Assembly (NCBI RefSeq): GCF_016746095.1
Contig: NZ_JAERTY010000011.1
Span: 62,001-126,000, forward strand
Length of the DNA: 64,000 bases
From: Sphingobacterium faecale
GTDB taxonomy: Bacteria > Bacteroidota > Bacteroidia > Sphingobacteriales > Sphingobacteriaceae
Direction of reading: 5' to 3'
Shown here: positions 49,726 to 58,373 of the stretch, in pieces
How the letters are laid out: each line of letters starts with the position of its first letter
Position numbering within the stretch: the first letter of the stretch is position 1
The notes under the pieces: model-generated
Database searches by the model: none
Seen by the model: the letters and a program-made list of their open reading frames with translations, nothing else
What the model was told of the DNA's origin: nothing
Position numbers and translations under genes: made by a program

Positions 49726-50445
49726 ATGCAAAATAAATCGAGAAGAAAGAATATTTCTACTTTTATAATCCTGGCTATAGTACTACTAGTGCCAGGTTTT
49801 TTGTATATAGCCCTTAATAAAATTGGCTCTAATACGTATTTGAAGCTGCCTGTGTACGGAGAGAAGCATCTGTCGGGTAAGATGAACCGTAAGATGGGAC
49901 GCGAGATACCTGATACCGTTTTTCATCAGATTAAGCCACTGGAGCTACTGAATAGTTCAGGCGATTCCGTACACTTCTTAGGTACAGATTCGCTTATTTC
50001 TGTTGTACATGCATTTTATAGCTCGGACAAAGGGCTCTCAGCTACGCTATTAGAGAACTTGCGTCCAGTAGTCGCACGCTTCAAAAATAATCATAAAGTC
50101 AAGTTCTATTCTATCTCTATTGATTCTGCGGACAAGATTGTAAATTTGGAAGCATTGAGCAATACCTATAGGAAAGGGTTAGAGACACATTGGGAAATGC
50201 TGTTGGGAGACGATGCAATACTGCCTTATGTACGCGAGCAGCTATTGAGCGATGCATTACAAGATCCAGCGGATCCTAGCAAATTTACAATCAGTAGTCA
50301 GTATATTTTAATAGACTCACAACGGAGAATACGCGGGTTTTACGATATCAATCTGAAGACAAATATCGAGAAACTAGAAGATGAAATTAAGGTGCAGCTT
50401 GTTGAAGAGGCAAGGAACAATCCATTAAAAGTAGAAAAGAAATAG
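49726..50445 (+). CDS. SCO-like thioredoxin-fold protein lacking copper ligands
   Basis: SCO proteins deliver copper to the CuA site of subunit II. This 239-residue protein has one N-terminal span (IILAIVLLVPGFLYIAL) and a thioredoxin-like periplasmic domain placed as SCO genes are in oxidase clusters. Where SCO proteins have CPxxC, it reads VHAFYSSDKGLSATL, and I find no cysteine anywhere in the chain. Copper binding by the usual route is therefore impossible. It may be a structural or chaperone homologue, or act with another SCO outside the window. The family assignment is fold- and context-based. Confidence 0.7.
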   Translation: MQNKSRRKNISTFIILAIVLLVPGFLYIALNKIGSNTYLKLPVYGEKHLSGKMNRKMGREIPDTVFHQIKPLELLNSSGDSVHFLGTDSLISVVHAFYSSDKGLSATLLENLRPVVARFKNNHKVKFYSISIDSADKIVNLEALSNTYRKGLETHWEMLLGDDAILPYVREQLLSDALQDPADPSKFTISSQYILIDSQRRIRGFYDINLKTNIEKLEDEIKVQLVEEARNNPLKVEKK

Positions 50446-50449
50446 TTTT

Positions 50450-50992
50450 ATGGCAATGACAGAAGAAGAAAAGAAGTATAAGGGGTGGATTTGGACCTTA
50501 TCGGTTGTTATTCCTTTGGCAGTAGCAGCGTTGTTTGGTGTGAACCTTCCTAAGCTGGGCTATGATGTTCAACCTTTGTCCTTTCTGCCTCCGATATATG
50601 CTACTATCAATGGTCTTACAGCCGTATTATTGGTGTGGGCAGTATCTGCTGTAAAGCGAGGTAATTTTAAACTACATGAGAGCTTGATTAAGATTTGCAT
50701 GCTGTGTTCGTCTTTATTTTTGCTTATGTACGTAGCTTATCATATGACCTCGGTATCCACTTCCTATGGAGGCGAAGGAGCTATCCGATATGTGTACTTT
50801 TTTATCCTGATTACGCATATCGTTCTCTCTATCGTGATTATCCCATTTGTGCTTTTCACGTTTGTGCGAGGAATAGCGGGCGCTTACGAACGACACAAGC
50901 GTTTAGCGCGTATTACCTATCCGATGTGGTTGTACGTGGCGGTAACCGGTGTTGTAGTCTACCTTATGATATCGCCTTATTACGCGCATTAG
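50450..50992 (+). CDS. DUF420 membrane protein of the oxidase cluster
   Basis: A 180-residue protein with five spans. The DUF420 pattern is visible: SFLPPIYATINGLTAVLL, KLHESLIKICMLCSSLFL, AYHMTSVSTSYGGEG, THIVLSIVIIPFVLF and HKRLARITYPMWLYVAVTGV, with conserved His residues that may bind heme or metal. DUF420 proteins (CtaM in Gram-positives) are needed for cytochrome oxidase assembly. It is the last gene of the act-cox cluster. Confidence 0.85.
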   Translation: MAMTEEEKKYKGWIWTLSVVIPLAVAALFGVNLPKLGYDVQPLSFLPPIYATINGLTAVLLVWAVSAVKRGNFKLHESLIKICMLCSSLFLLMYVAYHMTSVSTSYGGEGAIRYVYFFILITHIVLSIVIIPFVLFTFVRGIAGAYERHKRLARITYPMWLYVAVTGVVVYLMISPYYAH

Positions 50993-51099
50993 AAGGTAAC
51001 GAAGGTGAGGTAAATGTGAGAGAGATGACGAAGGTGAGGATAGTGACGGTGGCTATATAGTTCTTACTATCTCACATCTCAATATTAAATACTAAAAGA
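50993..51099. repeat. Short direct repeats after DUF420
   Basis: ACGAAGGTGAGG occurs at 50999-51010 and again at 51028-51039, within purine-rich sequence. No terminator hairpin is seen, so transcription may run on into the next gene. Confidence 0.4.
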
Positions 51100-51555
51100 A
51101 TGAATAGAGTTTGGATATATCAGGCGGATAGATTGCTTTCTGGAGAGCAGGTACAAGCCGTAGAAACGGCGCTTGCTGATTTTGTTTCATCGTGGACAGC
51201 TCATGGCTCTGCGTTAGCAGGGAAGGGGATTGTGAAGGATAATCTTTTTGTGATTTTGGAGGTTGATGAAGATCAGGCTGGAGTTACGGGCTGTTCAATC
51301 GATAAATCTGTCCACTTTTTGAAAGGGCTGGGGGAGCGATTAGGAGTTGACTTTTTTGATCGTATGAAGGTCTCTTTTATTGATGATAAGGGAACTGTTA
51401 ATCTGGTTGGTAGAGGAGAATTCGAGTCTCTTGTTAAAAGCGGTACAGTGTATGCGGACACATTGGTCTTTAATAATTTAGTACAGAATTCAATAGATTT
51501 TGGGTCGAAATGGGTAATCCCTTTTAGAGACAGTTGGCACAGTAAGGTTTTTTAG
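51100..51555 (+). CDS. Conserved Bacteroidota protein of unknown function
   Basis: A 151-residue soluble protein without signal peptide. It resembles a family often labelled ABC transporter ATPase in databases, but there is no Walker A or B motif, so that name is not supported. The features I see are an N-terminal VWIYQADRLLSGEQ, HGSALAGKG, a central VTGCSIDKSVHFLKGLG and a C-terminal WVIPFRDSWHSKVF. The conserved Cys in TGCSIDKS may be functional. It stands between the oxidase cluster and the pckA terminator. Confidence 0.6.
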   Translation: MNRVWIYQADRLLSGEQVQAVETALADFVSSWTAHGSALAGKGIVKDNLFVILEVDEDQAGVTGCSIDKSVHFLKGLGERLGVDFFDRMKVSFIDDKGTVNLVGRGEFESLVKSGTVYADTLVFNNLVQNSIDFGSKWVIPFRDSWHSKVF

Positions 51556-51604
51556 TAGGGATAGCGGGCTTTTAGCTCGTTGCTTTGTTAAGGGTATAAA
51601 CTAA

Positions 51605-51637
51605 AAAAGGGCTTCTATATGTGATAGAAGCCCTTTT
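51605..51637. terminator. Terminator between convergent genes
   Basis: AAAAGGGCTTCTAT pairs perfectly with ATAGAAGCCCTTTT around a five-base loop. It serves the plus-strand unknown gene and the minus-strand pckA (stop at 51642). Confidence 0.93.
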
Positions 51638-51641
51638 GTTA

Positions 51642-53264
51642 TTATAATGCTGTTCGTGGAGATGCGGAACGGATCTCTTCACTAGCTTCCTCTTCGTATT
51701 GCTTGAAGTTGTTGACAAAAAGCTGCGCAAGCGCTAATGCCTGTTGATCATATGCTTCAGGATCTGACCATGTTGTCCGAGGGTTTAATACCTCTGCTGG
51801 AACACCTGGGCAGGATTGTGGTTTTAAAAGACCAAATACAACATGTGGAACATATTCTACGTTATCTAGATCACCGCGCATAGCTGCATTTATCATAGCA
51901 CGCGTATATTTTAAGTTCATACGCTTACCTACACCGTATTTACCACCGGTCCAGCCTGTATTAATCAACCATACATTCACATCAGGGTTCTTCTCCAATT
52001 TCTCACCTAATAACTCAGCGTATTTTGTAGGGTGTAGAGGCAAGAATACACGACCGAAACATGCTGAAAAAGTCGTTTGTGGCTCTGTAATACCTACTTC
52101 TGTACCTGCTACTTTTGCTGTATACCCTGATATGAAGTGATACATCGCCTGCGCTTTGGTTAATTTCGATATTGGCGGAAGTATACCAAAAGCATCACAA
52201 GTCAAGAAGAATATATTTTTAGGTTTACCACCTAAAGAAGGCTCTTTTGCATTGGGAATGTAATCAATAGGATAAGCTGCACGTGTGTTTTCTGTGATAC
52301 TTGCGTCTGCAAAATCGACAACATTACTGTCTTTGAAAAAAGAAATATTTTCCAATAATGTACCTGGTTTAATCGCCGCATAGATCTCAGGTTCTTTCTC
52401 TGCGCTCAGGTCGATACACTTCGCGTAGCATCCTCCTTCAAAGTTGAAGACCGACCCATCGGCCCAGCCGTGCTCATCATCTCCGATCAGTGATCTGTTT
52501 GCATCTGCAGAAAGCGTAGTCTTACCCGTTCCGCTCAGTCCGAAAAACAAAGAGACGTCGCCATCTTGGCCTTCATTGGCCGAACAGTGCATCGGAAGGA
52601 CGTTATACTGATGTGGAAGTATAAAGTTGAGTACAGAGAAAATTCCTTTCTTCATCTCACCGGTATAGGCAGTGCCTCCGATTAAAATGACTTTTTCCGT
52701 GAAATTAACAATCGTAAAATTTGCCGATCTAGTTCCATCTACGGCTGGGTCTGCCTCAAATTCAGGGATTTGAAGAATAAGCCACTCTTTCTCGAATGCT
52801 GTTAACTCGTCTTCTGCAGGCCTAATGAAAAGGTTGCTACAGAATAGATTAGCCCATGGTAAGGTATTGATTACAGTAACACGTAACCTATAGTCAGGAT
52901 CTGCTCCTGCGTAGCAATTTCTTACCCAGACTTCTTTGCCGGATAAATACGAGCGCATTTTTTGATATAAATTATCAAAAACCTCTTTTGTAATAGCGAT
53001 ATTAATGTCGCCCCAATCCACACTGTTTTCGGTAAGGCTGTCTTTAACTACAAATTTATCTTTTGGTGATCTACCTGTAAATTTACCTGTATTCACACAA
53101 AGAGCCCCTTTGTCATTTAATGTGCCTTGTCCTAGCTCTAGGGTTTGAGCTGTAAGCTTTTCGTTGCTTAAGTTCCAGTGTATTGTTCCTGCATTTAACC
53201 CAATTGAATTCAAATCGAATGAAGAACTTTTTGTCCCAAATTCACGTAGCTCCATTATTACCAT
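51642..53264 (-). CDS. pckA: Phosphoenolpyruvate carboxykinase (ATP)
   Basis: Converts oxaloacetate and ATP to phosphoenolpyruvate, the entry to gluconeogenesis. The 540 residues show TGRSPKDKFVV, the P-loop GLSGTGKTTLSAD, the preceding AGTEVG-type segment, and a metal-binding FFGLSG region, plus the conserved SCPGVP near the C-terminus. ATGs at 53264 and 53255 are both plausible; I use the first. A run of GTTTA-type palindromes upstream suggests carbon control. Confidence 0.95.
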   Translation of the reverse strand: MVIMELREFGTKSSSFDLNSIGLNAGTIHWNLSNEKLTAQTLELGQGTLNDKGALCVNTGKFTGRSPKDKFVVKDSLTENSVDWGDINIAITKEVFDNLYQKMRSYLSGKEVWVRNCYAGADPDYRLRVTVINTLPWANLFCSNLFIRPAEDELTAFEKEWLILQIPEFEADPAVDGTRSANFTIVNFTEKVILIGGTAYTGEMKKGIFSVLNFILPHQYNVLPMHCSANEGQDGDVSLFFGLSGTGKTTLSADANRSLIGDDEHGWADGSVFNFEGGCYAKCIDLSAEKEPEIYAAIKPGTLLENISFFKDSNVVDFADASITENTRAAYPIDYIPNAKEPSLGGKPKNIFFLTCDAFGILPPISKLTKAQAMYHFISGYTAKVAGTEVGITEPQTTFSACFGRVFLPLHPTKYAELLGEKLEKNPDVNVWLINTGWTGGKYGVGKRMNLKYTRAMINAAMRGDLDNVEYVPHVVFGLLKPQSCPGVPAEVLNPRTTWSDPEAYDQQALALAQLFVNNFKQYEEEASEEIRSASPRTAL

Positions 53265-53494
53265 AATTTTGTTTTACGAAGCTAAGGTAGGGACAATAGC
53301 AAAATGAAAATAAACAAAGTTTATTTTTGCAAAAAATGCTTGTAATGGCTGATATCAATCATTTATTTGGTTCATTTTTGGACAAATCTTGTTTATTTAA
53401 TGATGAATAAACCTAACTTTTGAAATTTTGTAAATCCTGTTTACTATAATGTGTTATGTATGATGCGTGATTTGGATAAAATATGTTAAGTTGT
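53265..53494. promoter_or_regulatory. pckA control region with three GTTTA-type inverted repeats
   Basis: Three dyads share one core: AAAATAAAC facing GTTTATTTT across AAA (53307-53327, perfect 9-3-9), GTTTATT facing AATAAAC across eight bases (53391-53412), and GTAAA facing TTTAC across TCCTG (53430-53444). The first lies just upstream of a TTTG-like -33 candidate. The regulator is unknown. Confidence 0.6.
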
Positions 53495-53896
53495 TTATCT
53501 TTTATCCACACTATATTTTCCCGGTCCCATCAGTGCTAGTGCAATAAATACAGCCATCAATTCTATAGCATGTGAAGCTGTGTTAAAGCCATCTCCCTGA
53601 GATAGATGAGTGATTGTAGCTGTTAGCATGGTGAAAGCTAATAGAACGCTGTTTGGTCTTGTCCATAGTCCAAGGACTATGAATAGCGCACATAGGCTCT
53701 CTACTATTGCGGCAGAGAATCCCCATCCTAAGGGAAAGAAGTTTATACCTAAATTGCCCATGGCTGTGCCTACTTTTTTCCATGTTTCCGGACCCCCCAT
53801 TAATTTGGGAAGACCATGAAGGGCTAACATACAGATACCTATGACGGTACGTAATACGAATAAACCTATATCTTTCTTGGTGCTTGTATTGCTCAT
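53495..53896 (-). CDS. DoxX-family membrane protein
   Basis: A 133-residue protein with four spans, recognisable as DoxX from LFVLRTVIGICMLALHGLPK, the GFSAAIVESLCALFIVLGLW segment and a C-terminal HAIELMAVFIALALMGPGKY. Members take part in thiosulfate or quinone-related redox reactions or are simply of unknown function. It follows the LD-carboxypeptidase gene by three bases and is likely co-transcribed. Confidence 0.85.
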   Translation of the reverse strand: MSNTSTKKDIGLFVLRTVIGICMLALHGLPKLMGGPETWKKVGTAMGNLGINFFPLGWGFSAAIVESLCALFIVLGLWTRPNSVLLAFTMLTATITHLSQGDGFNTASHAIELMAVFIALALMGPGKYSVDKR

Positions 53897-53899
53897 TTT

Positions 53900-54802
53900 C
53901 TATTTAATGTAAGTTATGAAAACATTTTCTGCTGTAACGTGGAGTTCTATTTCTTCACCAAAGACTAATGCTCTATTGTCTTCTATATGTCCTGCTGGAC
54001 AGCCAAAAGCTATCGGATAGTCATATTCTTGAACCTTATCCATTATTATTTCTTCTACCGTCTGTCCAAAGGAGGGGTCTGAGTCTTTCATCCCTGTGAA
54101 TCCGCCGACGATAAGACCTTTCAGTTTACTTAGTTTTTTCGCGCGTTTGAGTGCCCATAACATACGATCGACATTGTAGTAGGACTCACCAACATCTTCG
54201 ATAAAGAGTATCTTTCCATCGTAGTCGACATCAGAATCAGAAGATAATATACTATGTAAAATAGCTAAATTACCTCCTGTAAGTATTCCTCGGGCTTGAC
54301 CCTCACGGTGAGCGAATGAAGAGAATGTATATTGCAGGTCTTTGTTCTCTCCGAAGAGTGCTGCCTTTAGTGTCGCTAAAGATTTGGGACTGGCATCCAG
54401 GAATGATTTTACCATCTGTCCGTGAATACTTGCAGTTTTCAGTTGCTTTTGAATATGGCTGTGTATTACGGTGATATCACTGAATCCAACGAACCATTTA
54501 GGCTTTTTTTTGAAGGTAGAAAAGTCCAATCGATCTATCAGACGTACTGAACCGTAACCGCCACGGCCGGCGATGATGGCTTTAATATCTGTTGCATCTA
54601 ATGCGTGTTGTAGATCCTTCGTACGGAGTTCATCATCTCCTGCAAATTGATTCCATTGGGAATAGGTCGAAGGGTAGATTTCCAGTTCAAGCCCCCAACT
54701 CCTTAGTATGTCAAATGCAGGGGTAAGATCTTCTTTTATATAGCCTGCAGGGCATAGTATAGCGATTTTGTCGCCTTTTTTAAGATGTGTAGGTGTGTTC
54801 AT
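53900..54802 (-). CDS. LD-carboxypeptidase, S66 family
   Basis: Serine peptidase of the MccF/LdcA clan, which trims the L,D-bond of murein tetrapeptides. From the ATG at 54802 (MNTPTHLKKGDKI) there are about 300 residues with the nucleophile in GFSDIT, the Glu in LFIEDVGESYYNVDRML and the His in CPAGHIEDN. No signal peptide is visible, so it should be cytoplasmic and serve cell-wall recycling. MccF-like immunity to microcin-type peptides is the alternative. Confidence 0.87.
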   Translation of the reverse strand: MNTPTHLKKGDKIAILCPAGYIKEDLTPAFDILRSWGLELEIYPSTYSQWNQFAGDDELRTKDLQHALDATDIKAIIAGRGGYGSVRLIDRLDFSTFKKKPKWFVGFSDITVIHSHIQKQLKTASIHGQMVKSFLDASPKSLATLKAALFGENKDLQYTFSSFAHREGQARGILTGGNLAILHSILSSDSDVDYDGKILFIEDVGESYYNVDRMLWALKRAKKLSKLKGLIVGGFTGMKDSDPSFGQTVEEIIMDKVQEYDYPIAFGCPAGHIEDNRALVFGEEIELHVTAENVFITYIK

Positions 54803-54901
54803 GATCGCGTTCTTCGGTATCATTGTCATACAAAAAAAGAAGATATATAATTTTCTGCTAGAAATCTAAACAGGCTTTTATTTATTCAGCACAAATTGAG
54901 T

Positions 54902-54909
54902 TATCTTTG
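54902..54909 (+). promoter_or_regulatory. -7 element of the metG promoter
   Basis: TATCTTTG matches TAnnTTTG, in the 158-base gap before metG. No TTG is seen at the ideal -33 spacing, only a T-rich stretch near 54876-54883. The leader would be about 45 bases. Confidence 0.55.
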
Positions 54910-54960
54910 CAAACAATGTTACTATTTAATTTTTAGTATTACCATTAAAAATACAATATC

Positions 54961-57030
54961 TTGAGCAATTTATCTAAAAAACGTTATACCATTACTTCCG
55001 CACTTCCTTATGCAAATGGTCCTTTGCATATAGGTCACTTGGCTGGAGCCTATATTCCTGGTGATATTTTTGTACGCTTTCTACGTCTGAATAATAAGGA
55101 TGTGGTGTATGTCTGTGGCTCGGATGAGCATGGGGCTGCCATTACCATCAAAGCAAAAAAAGAGGGAGTCACACCTCGCGAAATTATCGATAAGTATAAT
55201 AAGCAGATTAAAGAATCCTTCGAAGATTTTGGGATCTCTTTTGATATCTATCACCGTACATCAGAGCCGATCCATCACGAATTATCGCAGGAGTTTTTCC
55301 TTAATCTTTACGAAAAAGGAGAATTTATAGAGAAGTTTTCAGAACAATATTACGATGAGGAGTTCCAGCAGTTTCTGGCGGACCGTTATATCACGGGTAC
55401 TTGTCCGCACTGTCAGAGTGAGGGCGCTTATGGTGACCAATGCGAGAAATGTGGCACCTCGTTGAGCCCAACAGACCTGATCAATCCAAAATCTACATTG
55501 AGTGGTAAAACTCCAATTCTGAAGGAGACCAAGCATTGGTATCTTCCATTGGACAAATACCAACCTTGGTTGGAAGAGTGGTTGATCGAAGGAAAGAAGG
55601 CGGAGCTGAAATCGAATGTATTCGGGCAGTGCCAATCTTGGTTAAAGTCGGGCTTGCAGCCACGGTCGATGACGCGCGATCTAGACTGGGGGGTTGATGT
55701 CCCCCTTAAAGAAGCTGAAGGAAAAAAACTGTATGTATGGTTGGATGCCCCTATTGGGTACATATCAGCTACAAAGCAATGGGCTTTGGATCAGGGCAAG
55801 AATTGGGAAGATTATTGGAAAAAGCAACATAATCCAGAGGATGACGCGTCGTTGATACATTTTATCGGTAAAGATAATATTGTGTTTCACTGTATTATCT
55901 TTCCTGCTATTCTACATGCGCATGGAGATTACATCCTGCCAGATAATGTACCGGCAAACGAATTTTTGAACCTGGAGGGCGATAAGCTGTCGACCTCGCG
56001 TAATCATGCGGTTTGGCTACACGAATACTTGGAGGAATTTCCAGGTAAGCAAGATGAGCTACGTTATGTGTTGACGTCTATTCTTCCGGAAACATCGGAT
56101 AGCGAGTTTACATGGAGAGATTTTCAGGCAAGGGTAAATAATGAGCTAGTTGCTATATTAGGTAACTTTGTGAATCGGGTGATGGTATTGTCTCACAAAT
56201 ATTTTGAGGGCAAAGTACTGAAAGGCTCAGATTATAATACTATCGATACTACAGTATTTGATGAATTGGCGAAATACCCAGCTTTGATTGAGCAGTCTAT
56301 ATCGAATTATAGATTTAGAGAGGCATTAAGTCACTTTATGAATGCCGCCCGTTTGGGTAATAAATACTTGGCTGACGAAGAGCCTTGGAAGGTTATTAAA
56401 ACCGATGAAGAGCGTGTCAAGACAGTTCTTAATGTGGCTACTCAGATCGTTGCTAACTTAGCTATTTTAGCACAACCATTCTTACCTAAAACAGCAGGTA
56501 GGTTGTTTGAAATGTTGCAGGTTCCTGTACAGGGATGGGAAAAAGCTGGAACAGCTAACCTGATCGCTGAGGGGCATGTATTGGGCGAAGCACAGCTTTT
56601 GTTTGATAAAATAACAGACGAACAAGTGGAGTTTCAATTGGAAAAACTGGCTGCGGCTAAAGCGAACAATGTGAAAGCAGCAATTCAGGTGGCTCCCGCA
56701 AAAGCGAATATCAGCTTTGACGATTTTATGAAATTAGATATCCGTGTTGGAACTATTTTAGAAGCGGAGAAGGTTGCTAAGACAAAGAAATTGTTGAAAC
56801 TTAAGATAGATACAGGTATCGATCAGCGTACCGTCGTTTCCGGGATTGCAGAGTTTTTCTCTCCAGAGGATATTATCGGTAGACAGGTTTCTATTTTGGT
56901 GAATTTAGAGCCTCGTGAAATCAAAGGTATTCAATCGCAAGGTATGATATTGATGGCTGAAGATGCGGATGGAAGATTAGATTTTGTAAATCCACAGACT
57001 ACGATCACAAATGGAAGCGTAGTTCGCTAA
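54961..57030 (+). CDS. metG: Methionyl-tRNA synthetase with C-terminal tRNA-binding domain
   Basis: Charges tRNA-Met, initiator included. The 689 residues have the HIGH motif at 23-26, a KMSKS variant KLSTS at 342-346, a zinc knuckle in CPHCQSEGAYGDQCEKCG, an anticodon domain and a C-terminal Trbp111-type OB fold (LDIRVGTILEAEKVAKT, EPREIKGIQSQGM). The first in-frame codon after the upstream stop is TTG at 54961, and no ATG precedes SNLSKKRYTITSALPYANG, so translation starts at TTG. A perfect terminator follows. Confidence 0.95.
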   Translation: MSNLSKKRYTITSALPYANGPLHIGHLAGAYIPGDIFVRFLRLNNKDVVYVCGSDEHGAAITIKAKKEGVTPREIIDKYNKQIKESFEDFGISFDIYHRTSEPIHHELSQEFFLNLYEKGEFIEKFSEQYYDEEFQQFLADRYITGTCPHCQSEGAYGDQCEKCGTSLSPTDLINPKSTLSGKTPILKETKHWYLPLDKYQPWLEEWLIEGKKAELKSNVFGQCQSWLKSGLQPRSMTRDLDWGVDVPLKEAEGKKLYVWLDAPIGYISATKQWALDQGKNWEDYWKKQHNPEDDASLIHFIGKDNIVFHCIIFPAILHAHGDYILPDNVPANEFLNLEGDKLSTSRNHAVWLHEYLEEFPGKQDELRYVLTSILPETSDSEFTWRDFQARVNNELVAILGNFVNRVMVLSHKYFEGKVLKGSDYNTIDTTVFDELAKYPALIEQSISNYRFREALSHFMNAARLGNKYLADEEPWKVIKTDEERVKTVLNVATQIVANLAILAQPFLPKTAGRLFEMLQVPVQGWEKAGTANLIAEGHVLGEAQLLFDKITDEQVEFQLEKLAAAKANNVKAAIQVAPAKANISFDDFMKLDIRVGTILEAEKVAKTKKLLKLKIDTGIDQRTVVSGIAEFFSPEDIIGRQVSILVNLEPREIKGIQSQGMILMAEDADGRLDFVNPQTTITNGSVVR

Positions 57031-57054
57031 GAAGTAGAATTTACAATGCTATTA

Positions 57055-57086
57055 AAAACACCCCTAGCTTTTGCTAGGGGTGTTTT
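57055..57086. terminator. Bidirectional terminator overlapping the brnQ end
   Basis: AAAACACCCCTAGC and GCTAGGGGTGTTTT form a perfect 14-pair stem with a four-base loop. It ends metG on the plus strand. On the minus strand brnQ codes through it, with its TAG in the stem. Confidence 0.95.
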
Positions 57087-58371
57087 GCTTTGATGTTGTT
57101 AAACTTATAATATATCCAACTAAAAAACCAATGATCGAAGGTATGACCCAACCAAGGTCGATGTCGAAAAGAGGAATTTTATTCCATATATCCAAAAATT
57201 CAGTAGACCAGAGACCGAGAACCTTGCCGAGACTCAACGTTGCTATCGCAGTTGATGCTAATAACGCTCCAATATAAGGGGCTTTGACTTTGATAAAACG
57301 ACCGAATAGTACGATATATAGCACAAGAGTAATAACAATGGGATAGGCAAAAGCTAAAGGAGGATAGGCAAATTGAATAATACTGTCGACTCCTTTAACC
57401 GCAAATGCCGCGGAGAGTATACAGCATACAGTGACAATAAGTTTGTAACTCAGCCGATCGCCGCTTAGTTCAGAGAAAAAAGTTCCTACAGCTGAGGTTA
57501 CCGCTATAGCTGTGGTTAGACAGGCTAGGCCAATGCTTAAGGCGATTCCCAACATTCCATATTTACCTAGAATTTGCTGTGCTATTTGTATAAGCAGCGA
57601 AGAGCGTGGAATTTCCATATTGGTGACGCCTGATGTAGCTCCTAAATAGACTAGTCCGCCATAAATAAGGAACAGGCAGGAAGCAGATACAATTCCTGAG
57701 GTGATTACTACTTTGTTTTTTTCTTTGATGGTCGTATAGCCCTTCGATTTTGCAGCGTTGATGATAATCCCTGCGAAGATGACTGAGGCAAATACGTCAA
57801 GTGTTTGATAGCCTTCAGTAAATCCTAAAGAAAAAGATTCTAAAGAATTGAGGGAGGATATGGAGTAATCTGCCTGAGGGTGTACTATACCTAGTATGAT
57901 GAGCGCTAAGAGAAGTAATAGCAATAAGGGCGTGAAAAAGTTACCAATGATGTCGACAACTTTTGAGGGTACAATAGTGAGTGCCCAAGTCGCCACAAAA
58001 AATAAGATGGATGACCATGCTGGGTTGAAATCGGGAAAGGAGGGGAGAATAGCTATTTCATGTGTAGTAGCAGCAGTCCGTGGTATAGCAATCAAGGGAC
58101 CGATGCATAGCATGATTATGGATCCTAATATTGGTGCAAGTTTGGGATGAATCCGGTTTCCCAAATCATGAAATGAATTGCCGGATTGTACAATAGAAAG
58201 AATACCAAAAAACGGTAGTATGATACCTGTGAGTCCAAATGCCAGAATAGTTATTGCAATGTGCGATCCTATCTGTAGGCCGATAAAGGGTGGAAGTAGC
58301 AAATTGCCTGCCCCAAAGAACATCGCAAATAGGGCGAAGCCAATGGTTAGTATATCTTTATATTTCTTCAC
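57064..58371 (-). CDS. brnQ: Branched-chain amino acid carrier, BrnQ/LivII family
   Basis: Sodium- or proton-coupled importer of leucine, isoleucine and valine. The 435 residues have about 12 spans and the family start KDILTIGFALFAMFFGAGN then LLLPPFIGLQIG. The start is a GTG at 58371, two bases after the folP stop; the ATG next to it is followed by a stop codon. The last codons run through the metG terminator. It complements the biosynthetic ilv-leu operon at the other end of the window. Confidence 0.93.
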   Translation of the reverse strand: MKKYKDILTIGFALFAMFFGAGNLLLPPFIGLQIGSHIAITILAFGLTGIILPFFGILSIVQSGNSFHDLGNRIHPKLAPILGSIIMLCIGPLIAIPRTAATTHEIAILPSFPDFNPAWSSILFFVATWALTIVPSKVVDIIGNFFTPLLLLLLLALIILGIVHPQADYSISSLNSLESFSLGFTEGYQTLDVFASVIFAGIIINAAKSKGYTTIKEKNKVVITSGIVSASCLFLIYGGLVYLGATSGVTNMEIPRSSLLIQIAQQILGKYGMLGIALSIGLACLTTAIAVTSAVGTFFSELSGDRLSYKLIVTVCCILSAAFAVKGVDSIIQFAYPPLAFAYPIVITLVLYIVLFGRFIKVKAPYIGALLASTAIATLSLGKVLGLWSTEFLDIWNKIPLFDIDLGWVIPSIIGFLVGYIISLTTSKQNTPSKS

Positions 58372-58373
58372 AT

